A DNA stretch of 64,000 nucleotides from Dactylosporangium sucinum (GTDB lineage Bacteria; Actinomycetota; Actinomycetes; Mycobacteriales; Micromonosporaceae). A program made the translations under genes and the position numbers. Positions 44,203 to 56,776 of the stretch are shown piece after piece. Positions within the stretch are counted from its first letter, which is position 1. Every line of letters begins with the position of its first letter. A model generated the notes under the pieces. That model was not told the origin of the DNA. It saw only the letters and a program-made list of their open reading frames with translations, and ran no database searches. The DNA lies in contig NZ_BMPI01000005.1 in the NCBI RefSeq assembly GCF_014647515.1, positions 1 to 64,000 on the forward strand, read 5' to 3'.

Positions 44203-46491
44203 GTGCCTGACCCGTCCACGTATCGTCCCGCCCCCGGCACCATTCCGGACTCGCCCGGGGTCTACCGCTTCTACGACCCGTCGGGCCGGGTCATCTACGT
44301 GGGCAAGGCCAAGTCGCTGCGGCAGCGCCTGAGCTCCTACTTCGCCGACGTGTGGACGCTGCACTCGCGCACGCAGCAGATGGTCACCACCGCGTCGCGG
44401 GTCGACTGGGTCGTCGTCGGCACCGAGGTCGAGGCGCTCCAGCTGGAGTTCAACTGGATCAAGGCGTACGACCCGCGGTTCAACGTCCGCTATCGCGACG
44501 ACAAGAGCTATCCCTATCTCGCGGTCACCCTCGACGAGGCATATCCGCGGCTGCAGGTGATGCGCGGCGCCAAGCGCAAGGGCGTGCGCTATTTCGGGCC
44601 CTATGCGCATGCCTGGGCGATCCGCGAGACCCTCGACCTGCTGCTGCGGGTGTTCCCGGCGCGCACCTGCTCCTCGGGCGTGTTCAAGCGCGCGGGGCAG
44701 ATCGGCCGGCCGTGCCTGCTCGGGTATATCGGGAAGTGCTCCGCCCCCTGCGTCGACCGGGTGAGCGAGGTGGAGCACCGGCAGATCGTCGAGGACTTCT
44801 GCGACTTCATGGCCGGCAAGACCGACTCGATGGTCCGCAAGCTGGAGCGCGAGATGTATGCGGCCAGCGACGAGCTCGACTTCGAGCGGGCCGCCCGGCT
44901 GCGCGACGACCTGGGGGCGCTGCGGCGCGCCATCGAGAAGCAGGCGGTCGTGCTCGGCGACGGCGTGGACGCGGACGTGGTGGCGTTCGCCGACGACCCA
45001 CTCGAGGCCGCCGTGCAGGTGTTCCACGTGCGCGGTGGACGGGTCCGCGGCCAGCGGGGCTGGATCGTCGAGAAGACCGAGGACCTGACCGCCGGCGACC
45101 TGGTCCACCACTTCTGCAGCCAGATCTACGGCACGGAGGCCGGCGCCGACTCGGCCGACCTGCCGAAGGAGCTGCTGGTGCCGGAGCTGCCGGCCGACGT
45201 CGACGCGCTCGCCGACTGGCTGTCGAAGCTGCGCGGCAGCCGGGTGGCGATCCGCGTCCCGCAGCGCGGCGACAAGAAGACGCTCGCCGAGACCGTCGCG
45301 CGCAACGCCGAGCAGGCGCTGCAGCAGCACAAGCTGCGCCGGGCCGGCGACCTGAGCACGCGCAGCAAGGCGCTGGAGGAGATCGCCGAGGCGCTCGCCA
45401 TGCAGGCGGCGCCGCTGCGCATCGAGTGCTATGACGTGTCACAGATCCAGGGCACCGACGTGGTCGCCAGCATGGTCGTGTTCGAGGACGGGCTGTCGCG
45501 CAAGAGCGAGTATCGGCGGTTCGCCATCAACGGCGCCACCGACGACGTGTCGGCGATCTCGGAGGTGCTGCGACGGCGGTTCGCGCGCTATCTCGACGCC
45601 AAGGTCGAGCTCGACGAGCTGGCCTCGGGCGACGAGGACCCGTCACGGCCGGGCATCGACCCGACCACGGGACGGCCGCGCAAGTTCGCCTACCCACCGC
45701 AGCTGGTGGTCGTCGACGGCGGCCAGCCCCAGGTCAACGCGGCCGCTCAGGTGCTGCTCGACCTGGGCATCGACGACATCACGGTGTGCGGGCTCGCGAA
45801 GCGGCTGGAGGAGGTGTGGCTGCCCGACGACGAGTTCCCGGTGATCCTGCCGCGCGCCTCCGAGGGTTTGTATCTGCTGCAGCGGGTCCGCGACGAGGCC
45901 CACCGGTTCGCGATCACCTACCACCGGCAGAAGCGCTCGAAGCGCATGACCGCGTCCACGTTGGACGGTGTGCCGGGCCTCGGCGAGATCCGGCGCAAGG
46001 CGCTGTTGCGGCACTTCGGTTCACTCAAAAGGCTGAAGGCGGCCAGCGTGGAGGAGATCGCGGAGGTGCACGGCATCGGCCGGCGCACGGCCGAGGCGAT
46101 CCTGACGGCGCTGAACGGCGACGGCCAGTTACCCGGCAGGCCCGCGGCGGCGCGGGAGAGTGAGACGGCCGCGCCGGGGGACGGCGGCGACGACGGCGCG
46201 GGCGGCGACGACGGCCGGGACGAGGGCGGCGACCAGGGGCTGGGTCTTGGCGCGGGCGTGAGCGAGCACGGCGCGGCGGGGGAGCCTGGCGTGGCTTTCG
46301 GGGGGCGGGGCGAGGTCGGCGGTGGCGCGGATCGGCCCGGTGCCGGGTTCGGGTCGGGTGCGGATCGGGACGGTCCGGCGGGTGGCGGCGGTGGGTCGAC
46401 GCACGGCGATGATGCGCGTGCGTGGGTGGGCGTTGCCGCGCAAGAGGGGCAAACCGACCGAGCGGCGGGGGCGGAAGGCGCCACGACATAG
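44203..46491 (+). CDS. uvrC: Excinuclease ABC subunit C
   Basis: 762 residues. GIY-YIG nuclease at the N-terminus ('[30 protein letters not shown]'), UvrB-binding UVR motif ('[16 protein letters not shown]'), an RNase H-like second nuclease domain ('[24 protein letters not shown]...[13 protein letters not shown]') and two helix-hairpin-helix motifs ('[19 protein letters not shown]', '[13 protein letters not shown]'). It makes both cuts around the lesion. After ~residue 640 follows a ~120-residue Gly/Asp/Ala-rich low-complexity tail. rapZ starts 11 nt after the stop. Confidence 0.97.
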   Translation: MPDPSTYRPAPGTIPDSPGVYRFYDPSGRVIYVGKAKSLRQRLSSYFADVWTLHSRTQQMVTTASRVDWVVVGTEVEALQLEFNWIKAYDPRFNVRYRDDKSYPYLAVTLDEAYPRLQVMRGAKRKGVRYFGPYAHAWAIRETLDLLLRVFPARTCSSGVFKRAGQIGRPCLLGYIGKCSAPCVDRVSEVEHRQIVEDFCDFMAGKTDSMVRKLEREMYAASDELDFERAARLRDDLGALRRAIEKQAVVLGDGVDADVVAFADDPLEAAVQVFHVRGGRVRGQRGWIVEKTEDLTAGDLVHHFCSQIYGTEAGADSADLPKELLVPELPADVDALADWLSKLRGSRVAIRVPQRGDKKTLAETVARNAEQALQQHKLRRAGDLSTRSKALEEIAEALAMQAAPLRIECYDVSQIQGTDVVASMVVFEDGLSRKSEYRRFAINGATDDVSAISEVLRRRFARYLDAKVELDELASGDEDPSRPGIDPTTGRPRKFAYPPQLVVVDGGQPQVNAAAQVLLDLGIDDITVCGLAKRLEEVWLPDDEFPVILPRASEGLYLLQRVRDEAHRFAITYHRQKRSKRMTASTLDGVPGLGEIRRKALLRHFGSLKRLKAASVEEIAEVHGIGRRTAEAILTALNGDGQLPGRPAAARESETAAPGDGGDDGAGGDDGRDEGGDQGLGLGAGVSEHGAAGEPGVAFGGRGEVGGGADRPGAGFGSGADRDGPAGGGGGSTHGDDARAWVGVAAQEGQTDRAAGAEGATT

Positions 46492-46501
46492 ACTCGACCG
46501 C

Positions 46502-47401
46502 GTGGTGAGCGAAGAGGGGGAGCCGGCCGCGCCTGACCGGACGACGACCGACCTGGTCATCGTCACGGGCGTGTCCGGCGGTGGGCGCAGCACGGTCGCC
46601 CGGGCTCTGGAGAACGTGGGGTATTACGTCGTCGACAACCTGCCGCAGGCGTTGTTGCTCGACATGGCCGAGCTGGCGTACCAGGCGCGGGGGGCCGCCC
46701 GGCGCACGGCGATGGTGCTCGACGTGCGCAGTCACGCGTTCTCGACCGATCTTCCGGGGGCGGTCAAGGCACTGCGCGAGCGGGGCTTCAACCCGCGCAT
46801 GGTGTTCGTGGACGCGGACGACGAGGTGCTCATCCGCCGCTTCGAGAGCGTGCGCCGGTCGCACCCGCTGCAGGGCGCGGGGCGGCTCTCCGACGGGATC
46901 GCGGCCGAGCGCAAGCTGCTCCAGGAGGCTCGTGAGCAGGCCGACGTCCTCATCGACACGAGCCACCTCAACGTCAACCAGCTCCGTGGCCGCATCGAGG
47001 AGATGTTCGGCGAGGAGGACACCACCCAGATCCGGGTGACGGTGCTGTCCTTCGGGTTCAAGTACGGGTTGCCGCCCGACGCCGACTTCGTGCTCGACGC
47101 GCGGTTCCTGCCGAATCCGTACTGGGTGCCCGAGCTGCGCGAGCACACCGGCCGGGAGACGGACGTCAGCCGGTACGTGCTGGGGCAGCGCGGGGCGGTG
47201 ACCTTCGTCGAGACGTATGCGCGGCTGATCAACGCGACCGCGCCGGGCTTCGAGCGCGAGGGCAAGCGGTACCTCACGATCGCCGTCGGCTGCACCGGCG
47301 GCAAGCACCGCAGCGTCGCCATCGCCGAGGAGCTGGCCCGCCGGCTGCGCGAGATGCGCCTGGCGGCGTCGCCGCAGCACCGCGACCTGGGGCGCGAATG
47401 A
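46502..47401 (+). CDS. rapZ: RNase adapter/nucleotide-binding protein RapZ
   Basis: 299 residues. Walker A-like 'IVTGVSGGGRSTVARALE' (SGGG in place of SGAG), 'YVVDNLP', 'FVDADDEVLIRRF', 'DFVLDARFLPNPYWVPELREHTGRE' and the C-terminal 'IAVGCTGGKHRSVAIAEEL', the regulatory-ligand pocket. In enterobacteria RapZ steers RNase E to GlmZ; in actinobacteria the role is less clear, but the rapZ-yvcK-whiA order is highly conserved. TAGACT (46489-46494) overlapping the uvrC stop is a -10 box 7 nt before the GTG. Confidence 0.95.
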   Translation: MVSEEGEPAAPDRTTTDLVIVTGVSGGGRSTVARALENVGYYVVDNLPQALLLDMAELAYQARGAARRTAMVLDVRSHAFSTDLPGAVKALRERGFNPRMVFVDADDEVLIRRFESVRRSHPLQGAGRLSDGIAAERKLLQEAREQADVLIDTSHLNVNQLRGRIEEMFGEEDTTQIRVTVLSFGFKYGLPPDADFVLDARFLPNPYWVPELREHTGRETDVSRYVLGQRGAVTFVETYARLINATAPGFEREGKRYLTIAVGCTGGKHRSVAIAEELARRLREMRLAASPQHRDLGRE

Positions 47402-47430
47402 CCGCCGCGCAGCGCAGCGGTGGGACCGGT

Positions 47431-47475
47431 CGTCGGGGGCTCAGCCGTCTGGGGCTCAGCCGTCTGGGGCTCAGC
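47431..47475. repeat. Three 15-bp tandem units between rapZ and the yvcK-like gene
   Basis: CGTCKGGGGCTCAGC is repeated at 47431-47445, 47446-47460 and 47461-47475, K being G in the first and T in the others. It is followed by CCGGAGCGAGGCGGAG (47490-47505), a one-mismatch copy of the repeat at 1838-1956, whose GGAGG serves as ribosome site. Confidence 0.85.
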
Positions 47476-47510
47476 GTGACGTCGGGCGGCCGGAGCGAGG
47501 CGGAGGCCGC

Positions 47511-48794
47511 ATGACCGACGCGGCACCAGCAGCGCCGGCGGCGCGGACGGCGGCTCCGCTCGACCCGTCGCCGCCCTCGTGCGACGTTGGTCGATCTACC
47601 TCGGTTGGATCGACCGGCGTCGAGGCCGGGAGCGGCGGGGCTGAAGCGAGTCCGGGCGCTGTGGAACAGGGTGGCGCGAGCGGCATGGAGGAGTTGTTGG
47701 CGCAGGTGGCGGCGGTCGGCGGTGCCGTGGGGAGCTTGTCGCGGGGCGTTCCGGCGGCCGAGATAGCGGCGGCGGTCGAGATCCTGGCCGCCGAGGTTTC
47801 CGCGGCCGGGGTGGCCGCGATCGTCGGGGACGGGCGGCCGCCCGTGCGGGTGGTGGCGTTCGGAGGCGGGCACGGGCTGTCCGCGACCCTGCGGGCGCTG
47901 CGCCGCCTGCAGGCCGACGTGCCGCTCGACATCACCGCCGTCGTGACCGTCGCCGACGACGGTGGGTCCAGCGGGCGGCTGCGGCAGACGCGCGACATCC
48001 TGCCGCCCGGCGACCTCCGCCAGGCGCTGGCCGCGCTCGCCGACGAGACCGCCATGGCGGAGCTGTTCCAGCATCGGTTCGACGGGGCCGACGAGATCGC
48101 CGGGCACCCGGTCGGCAACCTCGTCCTCTGCGCGCTCATGGAGCTGGCCGGCGACCCCGTCGCGGCGCTCGACCAGGCGGCCTCGATGCTGCGTTGTGGC
48201 GGGCGGGTGCTGCCGATGTCCCGGCAGCCGCTCCACATCGAGGCCGATCTGTCCGACGGTGGTGAGGTCGTCACCGTGCGGGGTCAGCACGAGGTGGCGG
48301 TCACGCCCAAGACCATCGACCGGGTGCGACTGACGCCCGCCGAGCCCGAGGCCTGCGCCGAGGCGGTGTGGGCGACCGAGAACGCGGACTGGCTGCTGTT
48401 CGGGCCGGGATCCTGGTTCACCAGCGTGATCCCGCACCTGCTGGTGCCCTCGCTCGCCGACGCGATCCGGGCCAGCCGCGCGAAACGGCTGGTCACGCTG
48501 AACCTCGCCGCGGACAGCGAAACCGCTGGCCTGACGCTGCCGGAACACCTGGCCGCGCTGCATCGTTACCTACCTGGGTTACAGGTCGATGTAGTTCTTG
48601 CTGACGGGAAAGCCGTAGGCGACCCCGAACCGGTCCATCGTGCGGCAGAATCGCTTGGTGCACGTCTGGTGCTGGCGCCGGTGGCCGTCCTCGACGGGTC
48701 CCCGCGGCACGATCCGCTGGCACTCGCGGCAGCTCTGGAGCCGCTGATCCGTAGGGAACTCGAAAACCGCGAGGTGACGACAGAATGGCGATGA
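47511..48794 (+). CDS. yvcK: YvcK/CofD-like gluconeogenesis factor
   Basis: 427 residues. The family core starts near residue 112: '[20 protein letters not shown]' (usually GGGTGLS), '[16 protein letters not shown]', '[10 protein letters not shown]', '[11 protein letters not shown]' and '[15 protein letters not shown]'. YvcK-type proteins bind UDP-sugars and are needed for normal shape and growth on gluconeogenic carbon. The ~110-residue N-terminal Ala/Gly-rich extension is unusual; a start nearer the core is possible but the best ribosome site lies before the ATG at 47511. whiA overlaps its end by 10 nt. Confidence 0.93.
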   Translation: MTDAAPAAPAARTAAPLDPSPPSCDVGRSTSVGSTGVEAGSGGAEASPGAVEQGGASGMEELLAQVAAVGGAVGSLSRGVPAAEIAAAVEILAAEVSAAGVAAIVGDGRPPVRVVAFGGGHGLSATLRALRRLQADVPLDITAVVTVADDGGSSGRLRQTRDILPPGDLRQALAALADETAMAELFQHRFDGADEIAGHPVGNLVLCALMELAGDPVAALDQAASMLRCGGRVLPMSRQPLHIEADLSDGGEVVTVRGQHEVAVTPKTIDRVRLTPAEPEACAEAVWATENADWLLFGPGSWFTSVIPHLLVPSLADAIRASRAKRLVTLNLAADSETAGLTLPEHLAALHRYLPGLQVDVVLADGKAVGDPEPVHRAAESLGARLVLAPVAVLDGSPRHDPLALAAALEPLIRRELENREVTTEWR

Positions 48795-49765
48795 CCGCTG
48801 CGGTCAAGGACGAGCTCAGCCGGGTTGACGTGGCGAAGCCATGCTGCCGGCGTGCCGAGATGGCCGCGCTGCTGCGCTTCGCCGGCGGACTGCACATCGT
48901 CTCCGGCCGGGTGGTCGTCGAGGCCGAGCTCGACACCAACGCCGCCGCTCGCAGACTTCGGCGCGAGGTGTCGGAGGTGTACGGGTACCAGAGCGAGATT
49001 CACGTCCTCGCCTCGGGCGGCCTCCGCAAGGCCAGCCACTTCATCGTCCGCGTGGTCAAGGACGGCGAGGCGCTCGCCCGGCAGACCGGCCTGCTCGACG
49101 TCCGGGGGCGTCCCGTCCGCGGGCTCCCGCCGCACGTGGTCTCGGCCAACATGTGCTGCGCCGTCGCCGCCTGGCGGGGCGCGTTCCTCGCCCACGGCTC
49201 GCTCACCGAGCCGGGCCGCAGCTGCGCGCTGGAGATCACCTGCCCCGGGCCCGAGGCGGCGCTCGCGCTGGTCGGCGCGGCCCGGCGGATCGGCATCACC
49301 GCGAAGGCCCGCGAGGTGCGCGGCGTCGACCGGGTCGTGGTCAAGGACGGCGACGCGATCGCCGCGCTGCTCACCCGCATCGGGGCCCATCAGAGCGTGC
49401 TGACCTGGGAGGAGCGCCGGGTGCGGCGCGAGGTCCGGGCCACCGCCAACCGCCTGGCCAACTTCGACGACGCCAACCTGCGCCGCTCGGCCCGCGCCGC
49501 GGTGGCGGCCGCCGCGCGGGTCGCCCGCGCGATGGAGATCCTCGCCGACGCCGCTCCCGAGCACCTGTTCAGCGCCGGCACCCTGCGGCTGGAGCATCGG
49601 CAGGCTTCGCTGGAGGAGCTGGGCGCGCTGGCCGACCCGCCGCTCACCAAGGACGCGATCGCCGGGCGGATCCGGCGGCTGCTGGCGCTCGCCGACAAGC
49701 GGGCCCGCGATCTGGGCATTCCGGACACCGAGTCCGCCGTGACGCCGGAGATGCTCGTGGGGTGA
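48785..49765 (+). CDS. whiA: Sporulation regulator WhiA
   Basis: 326 residues. N-terminal LAGLIDADG-derived domain without nuclease residues ('[19 protein letters not shown]...[22 protein letters not shown]') and C-terminal DNA-binding part with '[18 protein letters not shown]' and an HTH in '[28 protein letters not shown]'. WhiA works with WhiB in sporulation septation of actinomycetes. The ATG at 48785 lies within the last codons of the yvcK-like gene, so translation is coupled. Confidence 0.96.
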   Translation: MAMTAAVKDELSRVDVAKPCCRRAEMAALLRFAGGLHIVSGRVVVEAELDTNAAARRLRREVSEVYGYQSEIHVLASGGLRKASHFIVRVVKDGEALARQTGLLDVRGRPVRGLPPHVVSANMCCAVAAWRGAFLAHGSLTEPGRSCALEITCPGPEAALALVGAARRIGITAKAREVRGVDRVVVKDGDAIAALLTRIGAHQSVLTWEERRVRREVRATANRLANFDDANLRRSARAAVAAAARVARAMEILADAAPEHLFSAGTLRLEHRQASLEELGALADPPLTKDAIAGRIRRLLALADKRARDLGIPDTESAVTPEMLVG

Positions 49766-52248
<2,483 letters not shown>

Positions 52249-52251
52249 GCG

Positions 52252-53040
52252 ATGAGCACCCCCGAAACGGGCCGCCGGCCGCTGATGGCCGGCAACTGGA
52301 AGATGAACCTCAACCACCTCGAGGCCATCGCGCTGGTCCAGAAGCTGGCCTTCAGCCTGACCGAGAAGCAGCTCAACGACGTCGAGGTGGTCGTCCTGCC
52401 GCCGTTCGTCGACATCCGCAGCGTCCAGACGCTGGTCGACGGCGACAAGCTGCTCATCGGCTACGGCGCGCAGGACGTCTCGCAGCACAACAAGTCCGGG
52501 GCCTACACGGGCGAGATCTCGGCCGCCATGCTGGCCAAGCTCGGCTGCCAGTACGTGGTGGTGGGGCACTCGGAGCGCCGGCAGTACCACAACGAGGACG
52601 ACGCCCTGGTCAACGCCAAGGTGAAGGTCGCCCTGGCCAACGGGCTCGCGCCGATCCTGTGCATCGGCGAGGGGCTGGAGGTGCGGGAGGCCGGCGAGCA
52701 CGTCGGCTACACGCTCGCCCAGCTCGACGCCGGCCTGGAGAAGGTCAAGACCGACGAGGTCGAGAAGGTCGTCATCGCCTACGAGCCGGTCTGGGCGATC
52801 GGCACCGGCAAGGTGGCGACGCCGCAGGACGCGCAGGAGGTCATCGGCGCGATCCGCACGCGGCTGGCGGAGAAGTACTCCGGCGGCACCGCCGACCGGA
52901 TCCGCATCCTCTACGGCGGCTCGGTGAAGCACGACAACGTCGCGGCGATCATCGAGCAACCCGACATCGACGGCGCGCTCGTCGGCGGCGCCAGCATCGA
53001 TGCGGAGGGCTTCGTCCGCATTTGTCGCCTGGGCAAATAG
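52252..53040 (+). CDS. tpiA: Triosephosphate isomerase
   Basis: 262 residues. Catalytic residues seen: Lys in '[10 protein letters not shown]', His in 'VVGHSERR' and Glu in '[12 protein letters not shown]' (flexible loop 6), with '[10 protein letters not shown]' near the end. It interconverts dihydroxyacetone phosphate and glyceraldehyde-3-phosphate. Third gene of gap-pgk-tpiA, followed by a terminator. Confidence 0.97.
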   Translation: MSTPETGRRPLMAGNWKMNLNHLEAIALVQKLAFSLTEKQLNDVEVVVLPPFVDIRSVQTLVDGDKLLIGYGAQDVSQHNKSGAYTGEISAAMLAKLGCQYVVVGHSERRQYHNEDDALVNAKVKVALANGLAPILCIGEGLEVREAGEHVGYTLAQLDAGLEKVKTDEVEKVVIAYEPVWAIGTGKVATPQDAQEVIGAIRTRLAEKYSGGTADRIRILYGGSVKHDNVAAIIEQPDIDGALVGGASIDAEGFVRICRLGK

Positions 53041-53054
53041 CGTTCGCGTCACCC

Positions 53055-53090
53055 AACGTCGCGCGGTCCTCACGGGGCCGCGCGACGTTT
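53055..53090 (+). terminator. Terminator after tpiA
   Basis: AACGTCGCGCGG (53055-53066) and CCGCGCGACGTT (53078-53089) form a perfect 12-bp stem with an 11-nt loop followed by TTGTCG. It ends the glycolytic operon. Confidence 0.85.
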
Positions 53091-53178
53091 GTCGTTCGGG
53101 CCACCCCCGGTTCCGCGGCGGCTGCATGCCGCCTAAAGTGGCCTGGTCCCGCCACGAGCGGGTGACGTAAGGACAAGC

Positions 53179-54891
53179 ATGTTGTTCGGAACGCGCCGTC
53201 GTGCCATCGTGGCGGGTTCGATCGGTCTCACGCTGCTGGCGACCGCCGGGTGCAGCGATGCGGATGCGAAGAACCAGCCCCAGCCGCCCCGGACGGGCGG
53301 GACCCTGCACGTCATCGTCAGCGCCAAGCCGGCGCACCTCGACCCGCAGCGCATCGCGACGGCGACCGAGGCCAACGTCAGCCGCCTCACCACGCGGACC
53401 CTCACGACGTTCAAGTCGGAGCCGGGTGCGGCCTCCAGCGAGATCGTGGGCGACCTCGCCACCGACGCGGGCCGGCCCAGCGAGGGCAACCGCGTCTGGG
53501 ACTTCCAGCTCAAGGACGACGTCCGCTGGGAGGACGGCACCCCGATCACCTGCGCCGACGTCAAGCACGGCGTCGAGCGCAGCTTCTCCAGCCTCTTCTC
53601 GGTCGCCCAGCCGTATGCGAAGACCTACCTCGCCGGCACCGACGCCTACACCGGCCCGTTCGTCGGCGGCAACAACGGCGGCAAGGGCCTGGCCTCGGTC
53701 GAGTGCGTCGACCAGCGCAACATCAAGTTCAGGCTGTCGCAGTCGGTCGGCGACTTCGGCTACACCGTCGCCATGTCGGTCTTCGCGCCCGTCCCGGCCA
53801 AGCAGGACACCAAGGACCAGTACGACAAGAGGCCCTTCTCCAACGGGCCCTACAAGCTGCAGGAGGCCACCGACCAGCAGCTCGTGTACGTCCGCAACTC
53901 GTACTGGGACCGCAAGACCGACAGCGTCCGCAAGGCGTATCCGGACAAGATCGTGATCGAGGCCAACGGCGACCTGGCGACCGTCACCTCGAACCTGATC
54001 CAGAACGAGGGCGACTTCGCCGACGCGATCGACTTGGACAAGAACGTCGCGCCGAACTTCGTGCAGCAGGTGGTCAACGACCCCGCCCTGTCGGCGCGAG
54101 CGGTCCAGGGCAGTTACGGGGGCATCCGGTACCTCGCGATCAACTCCAAGCGGATCCCGAACCTCGACTGCCGCCGGGCCCTGGTGTATGCCTTCAACAA
54201 GCGAAAGTTTCGCGCGGCGGCCGGCGGCTCGGTCTTCGGCGACTACGCGAACACGATGATCGCGCCGCAGCTCAAGGCCCACAAGGCGTTCGACCTCTAC
54301 GACAGCACCAACAATGTCGAGGGCAAGCCGGACGTGGCCATCAAGCTCATGGACGACCAGCGCAACGCCGGCAAGGCGTGCCCGACCACGCTGACCCTGG
54401 CGATCCCGGAGCAGAAGGACATCCGCCGCGTCGCCGCGACGATGGTGGAGACGTACCAGCAGATCGGCATCCAGCTGAAGGTCAACGGGATCGACCCGGA
54501 GACGTACTTCGACATCATCGGCAACCCGGCGAACCAGAACGACCTGCTCTGGGCGGGCTGGATCCCCGACTGGGCCAACGGCTCCGCGGTCATCCCGCCG
54601 CTGTTCGACGGCCGGCTCATCCCGACCAAGGCGAACGCCACGAACAACCAGAACTACTCGCTCCTGAACGACCCTTCCATCAATGACGCGATCACCGCGG
54701 CCTTGGAGGAGTCGGTACCGGAGCGGCAGTATCGCCTGTGGGGCGAGCTGGACGAGAAGATCCAGCAGCAGGCGGTGACGATCCCGATCATCTACATGAA
54801 GGCGCTGCGCATGGCGGGCGGCAACGTTCGCGGCGGGTTCATCCACCCGCAGTTCGGGCAGCCCGATCTGTGCGCACTCGGCCTCGCCTAG
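53179..54891 (+). CDS. ABC transporter substrate-binding lipoprotein (peptide/SBP_bac_5 type)
   Basis: 570 residues. Lipoprotein signal 'RRRAIVAGSIGLTLLATAGC', then the cluster-C binding-protein fold: 'GGTLHVIVSAKPAHLDPQRI', 'WDFQLKDDVRWEDGTPITCADVKHGVERSF', 'KRPFSNGPYKLQ.....LVYVRNSYWD' and 'GYFDII..' style lobes ending in 'EKIQQQAVTIPIIYMKALRMAGGNVRGG'. The family delivers oligopeptides or related ligands to an ABC importer. No permease or ATPase gene is next to it, so it is an orphan. ATG at 53179 with GTAAGGAC upstream. Confidence 0.92.
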   Translation: MLFGTRRRAIVAGSIGLTLLATAGCSDADAKNQPQPPRTGGTLHVIVSAKPAHLDPQRIATATEANVSRLTTRTLTTFKSEPGAASSEIVGDLATDAGRPSEGNRVWDFQLKDDVRWEDGTPITCADVKHGVERSFSSLFSVAQPYAKTYLAGTDAYTGPFVGGNNGGKGLASVECVDQRNIKFRLSQSVGDFGYTVAMSVFAPVPAKQDTKDQYDKRPFSNGPYKLQEATDQQLVYVRNSYWDRKTDSVRKAYPDKIVIEANGDLATVTSNLIQNEGDFADAIDLDKNVAPNFVQQVVNDPALSARAVQGSYGGIRYLAINSKRIPNLDCRRALVYAFNKRKFRAAAGGSVFGDYANTMIAPQLKAHKAFDLYDSTNNVEGKPDVAIKLMDDQRNAGKACPTTLTLAIPEQKDIRRVAATMVETYQQIGIQLKVNGIDPETYFDIIGNPANQNDLLWAGWIPDWANGSAVIPPLFDGRLIPTKANATNNQNYSLLNDPSINDAITAALEESVPERQYRLWGELDEKIQQQAVTIPIIYMKALRMAGGNVRGGFIHPQFGQPDLCALGLA

Positions 54892-54940
54892 TAAGCTTGC
54901 CCCGCCTGACCCATCCGCCCACCGAGAGGACGACCGCGCC

Positions 54941-55198
54941 ATGACGGCGTTCGCCTACACCCTCATCGTGCTGCTGATCATCACGAGCGTTCTGCTCACC
55001 ATGCTCGTGCTCCTGCACCGCGGCAAGGGTGGCGGCCTGTCGAGCATGTTCGGCGGCGGCGTCTCGTCGAGTCTCGCCGGCTCCTCGGTCGCAGAGAAGA
55101 ACCTGGACCGTTACACGATTCTCGTCGGCATCGTCTGGTTCGCGTGCATTGTTGGACTTGGGCTTTGGCTGAAAATTGTCGAGAACGGTGGTGCCTGA
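54941..55198 (+). CDS. secG: Preprotein translocase subunit SecG
   Basis: 85 residues with two membrane helices ('AYTLIVLLIITSVLLTMLVLLH' and 'YTILVGIVWFACIVGLGLWLKIV') joined by the glycine-rich loop 'RGKGGGLSSMFGGGVSSSLAGSS', the SecG signature. It assists SecYE in protein export. GAGAGGACG precedes the ATG. The tpiA-secG neighbourhood is typical of actinobacteria; here the peptide-binding gene is inserted between them. Confidence 0.96.
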   Translation: MTAFAYTLIVLLIITSVLLTMLVLLHRGKGGGLSSMFGGGVSSSLAGSSVAEKNLDRYTILVGIVWFACIVGLGLWLKIVENGGA

Positions 55199-55222
55199 GC
55201 AGCGCCGACGCTTTACACTCAT

Positions 55223-55261
55223 GCGCGCGGTTCCGTTCCGGAGCCGCGCGCAGGTGTTTTT
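55223..55261 (+). terminator. Terminator (or attenuator) between secG and rbpA
   Basis: 55223-55235 pairs with 55239-55251 (13 bp, one G-U type mismatch, 3-nt loop), followed by TTTTTT at 55256-55261. TACACT (55214-55219) just before could be a -10 box for rbpA, in which case the hairpin lies in the rbpA leader and could attenuate. Confidence 0.75.
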
Positions 55262-55321
55262 CGCCCACACTCCTGCACTCCGCACGACGTCGCACCCCCC
55301 GACGAACAGGAGCGAGCAGCC

Positions 55322-55660
55322 GTGGCAGCTGGCAACGCCATCCGCGGAACCCGAGTCGGCTCCGGCCCCATGCGCTGGGCCGAGCGCGGCGAGCAGGCCC
55401 CTCGCCGCAGCGTCACCTACTGGTGCGCCAACGGCCACGTGACCGAGCCGGCCTTCGCCGCCGAGATCACGCCCCCCACCACCTGGGACTGCCCGCGCTG
55501 CGGCCTCCCGGCGGGGCAGGACGAGCAGGCGCCGCCGGAGCGGCCGCGCGCTGAACCGTACAAGACCCATTTGGCGTACGTGAAGGAGCGGCGCACCGAC
55601 GCCGACGGCGAGGCCATTCTGCAGGAGGCGCTGGCCCGCCTCCGCCAACGCCGCTCCTGA
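55322..55660 (+). CDS. rbpA: RNA polymerase-binding protein RbpA
   Basis: 112 residues. 'MAAGNAIRGTRVGSGPMRWAERGEQAPRRSVTYWCANGHVTEPAFA', a zinc-ribbon-like pair 'YWCANGH' and 'WDCPRCGLPAG', and the sigma-interacting C-terminal 'KTHLAYVKERRTDADGEAILQEALARLR'. RbpA is specific to actinobacteria; it binds RNA polymerase with SigA-type factors and stabilises open complexes. GTG start with AGGAGCGAG upstream. Confidence 0.97.
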   Translation: MAAGNAIRGTRVGSGPMRWAERGEQAPRRSVTYWCANGHVTEPAFAAEITPPTTWDCPRCGLPAGQDEQAPPERPRAEPYKTHLAYVKERRTDADGEAILQEALARLRQRRS

Positions 55661-55793
55661 CGCTGTCCCGTGGCGCCGCCGCTGGAGGATGCCGCGGCCG
55701 CTCATTGCCCGTTTTGTGTCGTTCGTGGCGACTCTGACGCCGGTGCGCGGCGGGTGCGGTGTCCGTCGGCGTGGATCGCGCGCTGGTGTCCAG

Positions 55794-55985
55794 GATCAAG
55801 GGAAGCATCTGGCTGCGACGGCAACCAGAAGTTTCCCTTGATCATGGGCGCGGTGGGCGCGGTGGGCGCGGTGGGCGCGGTGGGCGCGCTCGGGGCGGTG
55901 GGGCGGCGGCGCGGGCCGGGCACTGACCCGTGATCGATGGAGACTTCTGGCTGTCATGGCAGCCAGAACTCGCCATCGATCACGG
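55794..55985. repeat. Two palindromes (family 2) flanking a 9-bp tandem repeat
   Basis: Palindrome A: 55794-55816 with 55821-55843 (20 of 23 paired, 4-nt loop). Palindrome B: 55928-55953 with 55960-55985 (24 of 26 paired, 6-nt loop). Both arms carry the shared TTCTGG(C/T)TG core. Between them four exact GGGCGCGGT units (55846-55881) are followed by degenerate ones. The block lies between convergent rbpA and pgl; the 345 nt gap holds no gene. B is likely the pgl-side terminator. Confidence 0.85.
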
Positions 55986-56005
55986 AAAGCGCGCGCCGGC
56001 GGCGG

Positions 56006-56776
56006 CTAGACCAGGCTGCGGAACCTTGGCGGTAGGTCGTGGGCGGCCGCCGAGTCCAGCAGCCACAGCGTCAGTTCGCGGCCGTGGACGCCCGCGGCCG
56101 GGATCTGGCGCGGGCCCGCCTCCGCCAGCGCCAGGCCGACCGCGCGGGCCTTGCCGGTGCCGGAGGCGATCAGCCACACCTCGTCGGCCGTGTTGATGGC
56201 CGGGAGGGTCAGCGTGATGCGGACCGGTGGGGGCTTGGGGCTGCCCCGGACCGCCGACACCGGGCGGGTCTCGAACGTCACCGGGTGCTCCGGGAACACC
56301 GAGGCCACGTGGCCGTCCTCGCCGACGCCCAGGAGCACCAGGTCGAAGTGCGGGAGCTCGGCGTGGCCGGGGCCGGCGGCGGCGGCCAGCTCGGAGGCGG
56401 CGCGGGACGCGGCCGCCTCGGCGTCGTCGCCGTCCGGGCCGTCGGAGGGCGGGAGCGGGTGGACGCGGGCCGGGTCGAGCGGGAGGGCGTCGAGGAAGGC
56501 CGCGCGGGCCTGGGTCTCGTTGCGCTCCGGGTCGCCGGCGGGCAGGAAGCGCTCGTCGCCCCACCAGAGGTTGACCCGCGACCAGTCCACCGCGTCGCGG
56601 GCCGGGGACTCGCGGACCGCCTCGTAGATCTGGGCGGCGATGCGGCCGCCCGTGAGGACGACCGTGGCCTCGCCGCGCTCGGCCTGGGCGTCGGTCAGCC
56701 GCACGATCAGGCGCGCGGCGGCCGCCTCGGCCAGGAGCTTCGGCTCGGTGTGGACGACGACCTTCGACTGGGTCAT
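56006..56776 (-). CDS. pgl: 6-phosphogluconolactonase
   Basis: 256 residues. 'VVLTGGRIAAQIYEAV' , 'VNLWWGDERFLPAGDPERN' and 'DLVLLGVGEDGHVASVFPE' are the NagB-fold signatures of Pgl, with the catalytic His in 'GEDGHVASVFP'. It hydrolyses 6-phosphogluconolactone after Zwf. The ATG overlaps the opcA stop (ATGA). Last gene of the pentose phosphate operon. Confidence 0.95.
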   Translation of the reverse strand: MTQSKVVVHTEPKLLAEAAAARLIVRLTDAQAERGEATVVLTGGRIAAQIYEAVRESPARDAVDWSRVNLWWGDERFLPAGDPERNETQARAAFLDALPLDPARVHPLPPSDGPDGDDAEAAASRAASELAAAAGPGHAELPHFDLVLLGVGEDGHVASVFPEHPVTFETRPVSAVRGSPKPPPVRITLTLPAINTADEVWLIASGTGKARAVGLALAEAGPRQIPAAGVHGRELTLWLLDSAAAHDLPPRFRSLV

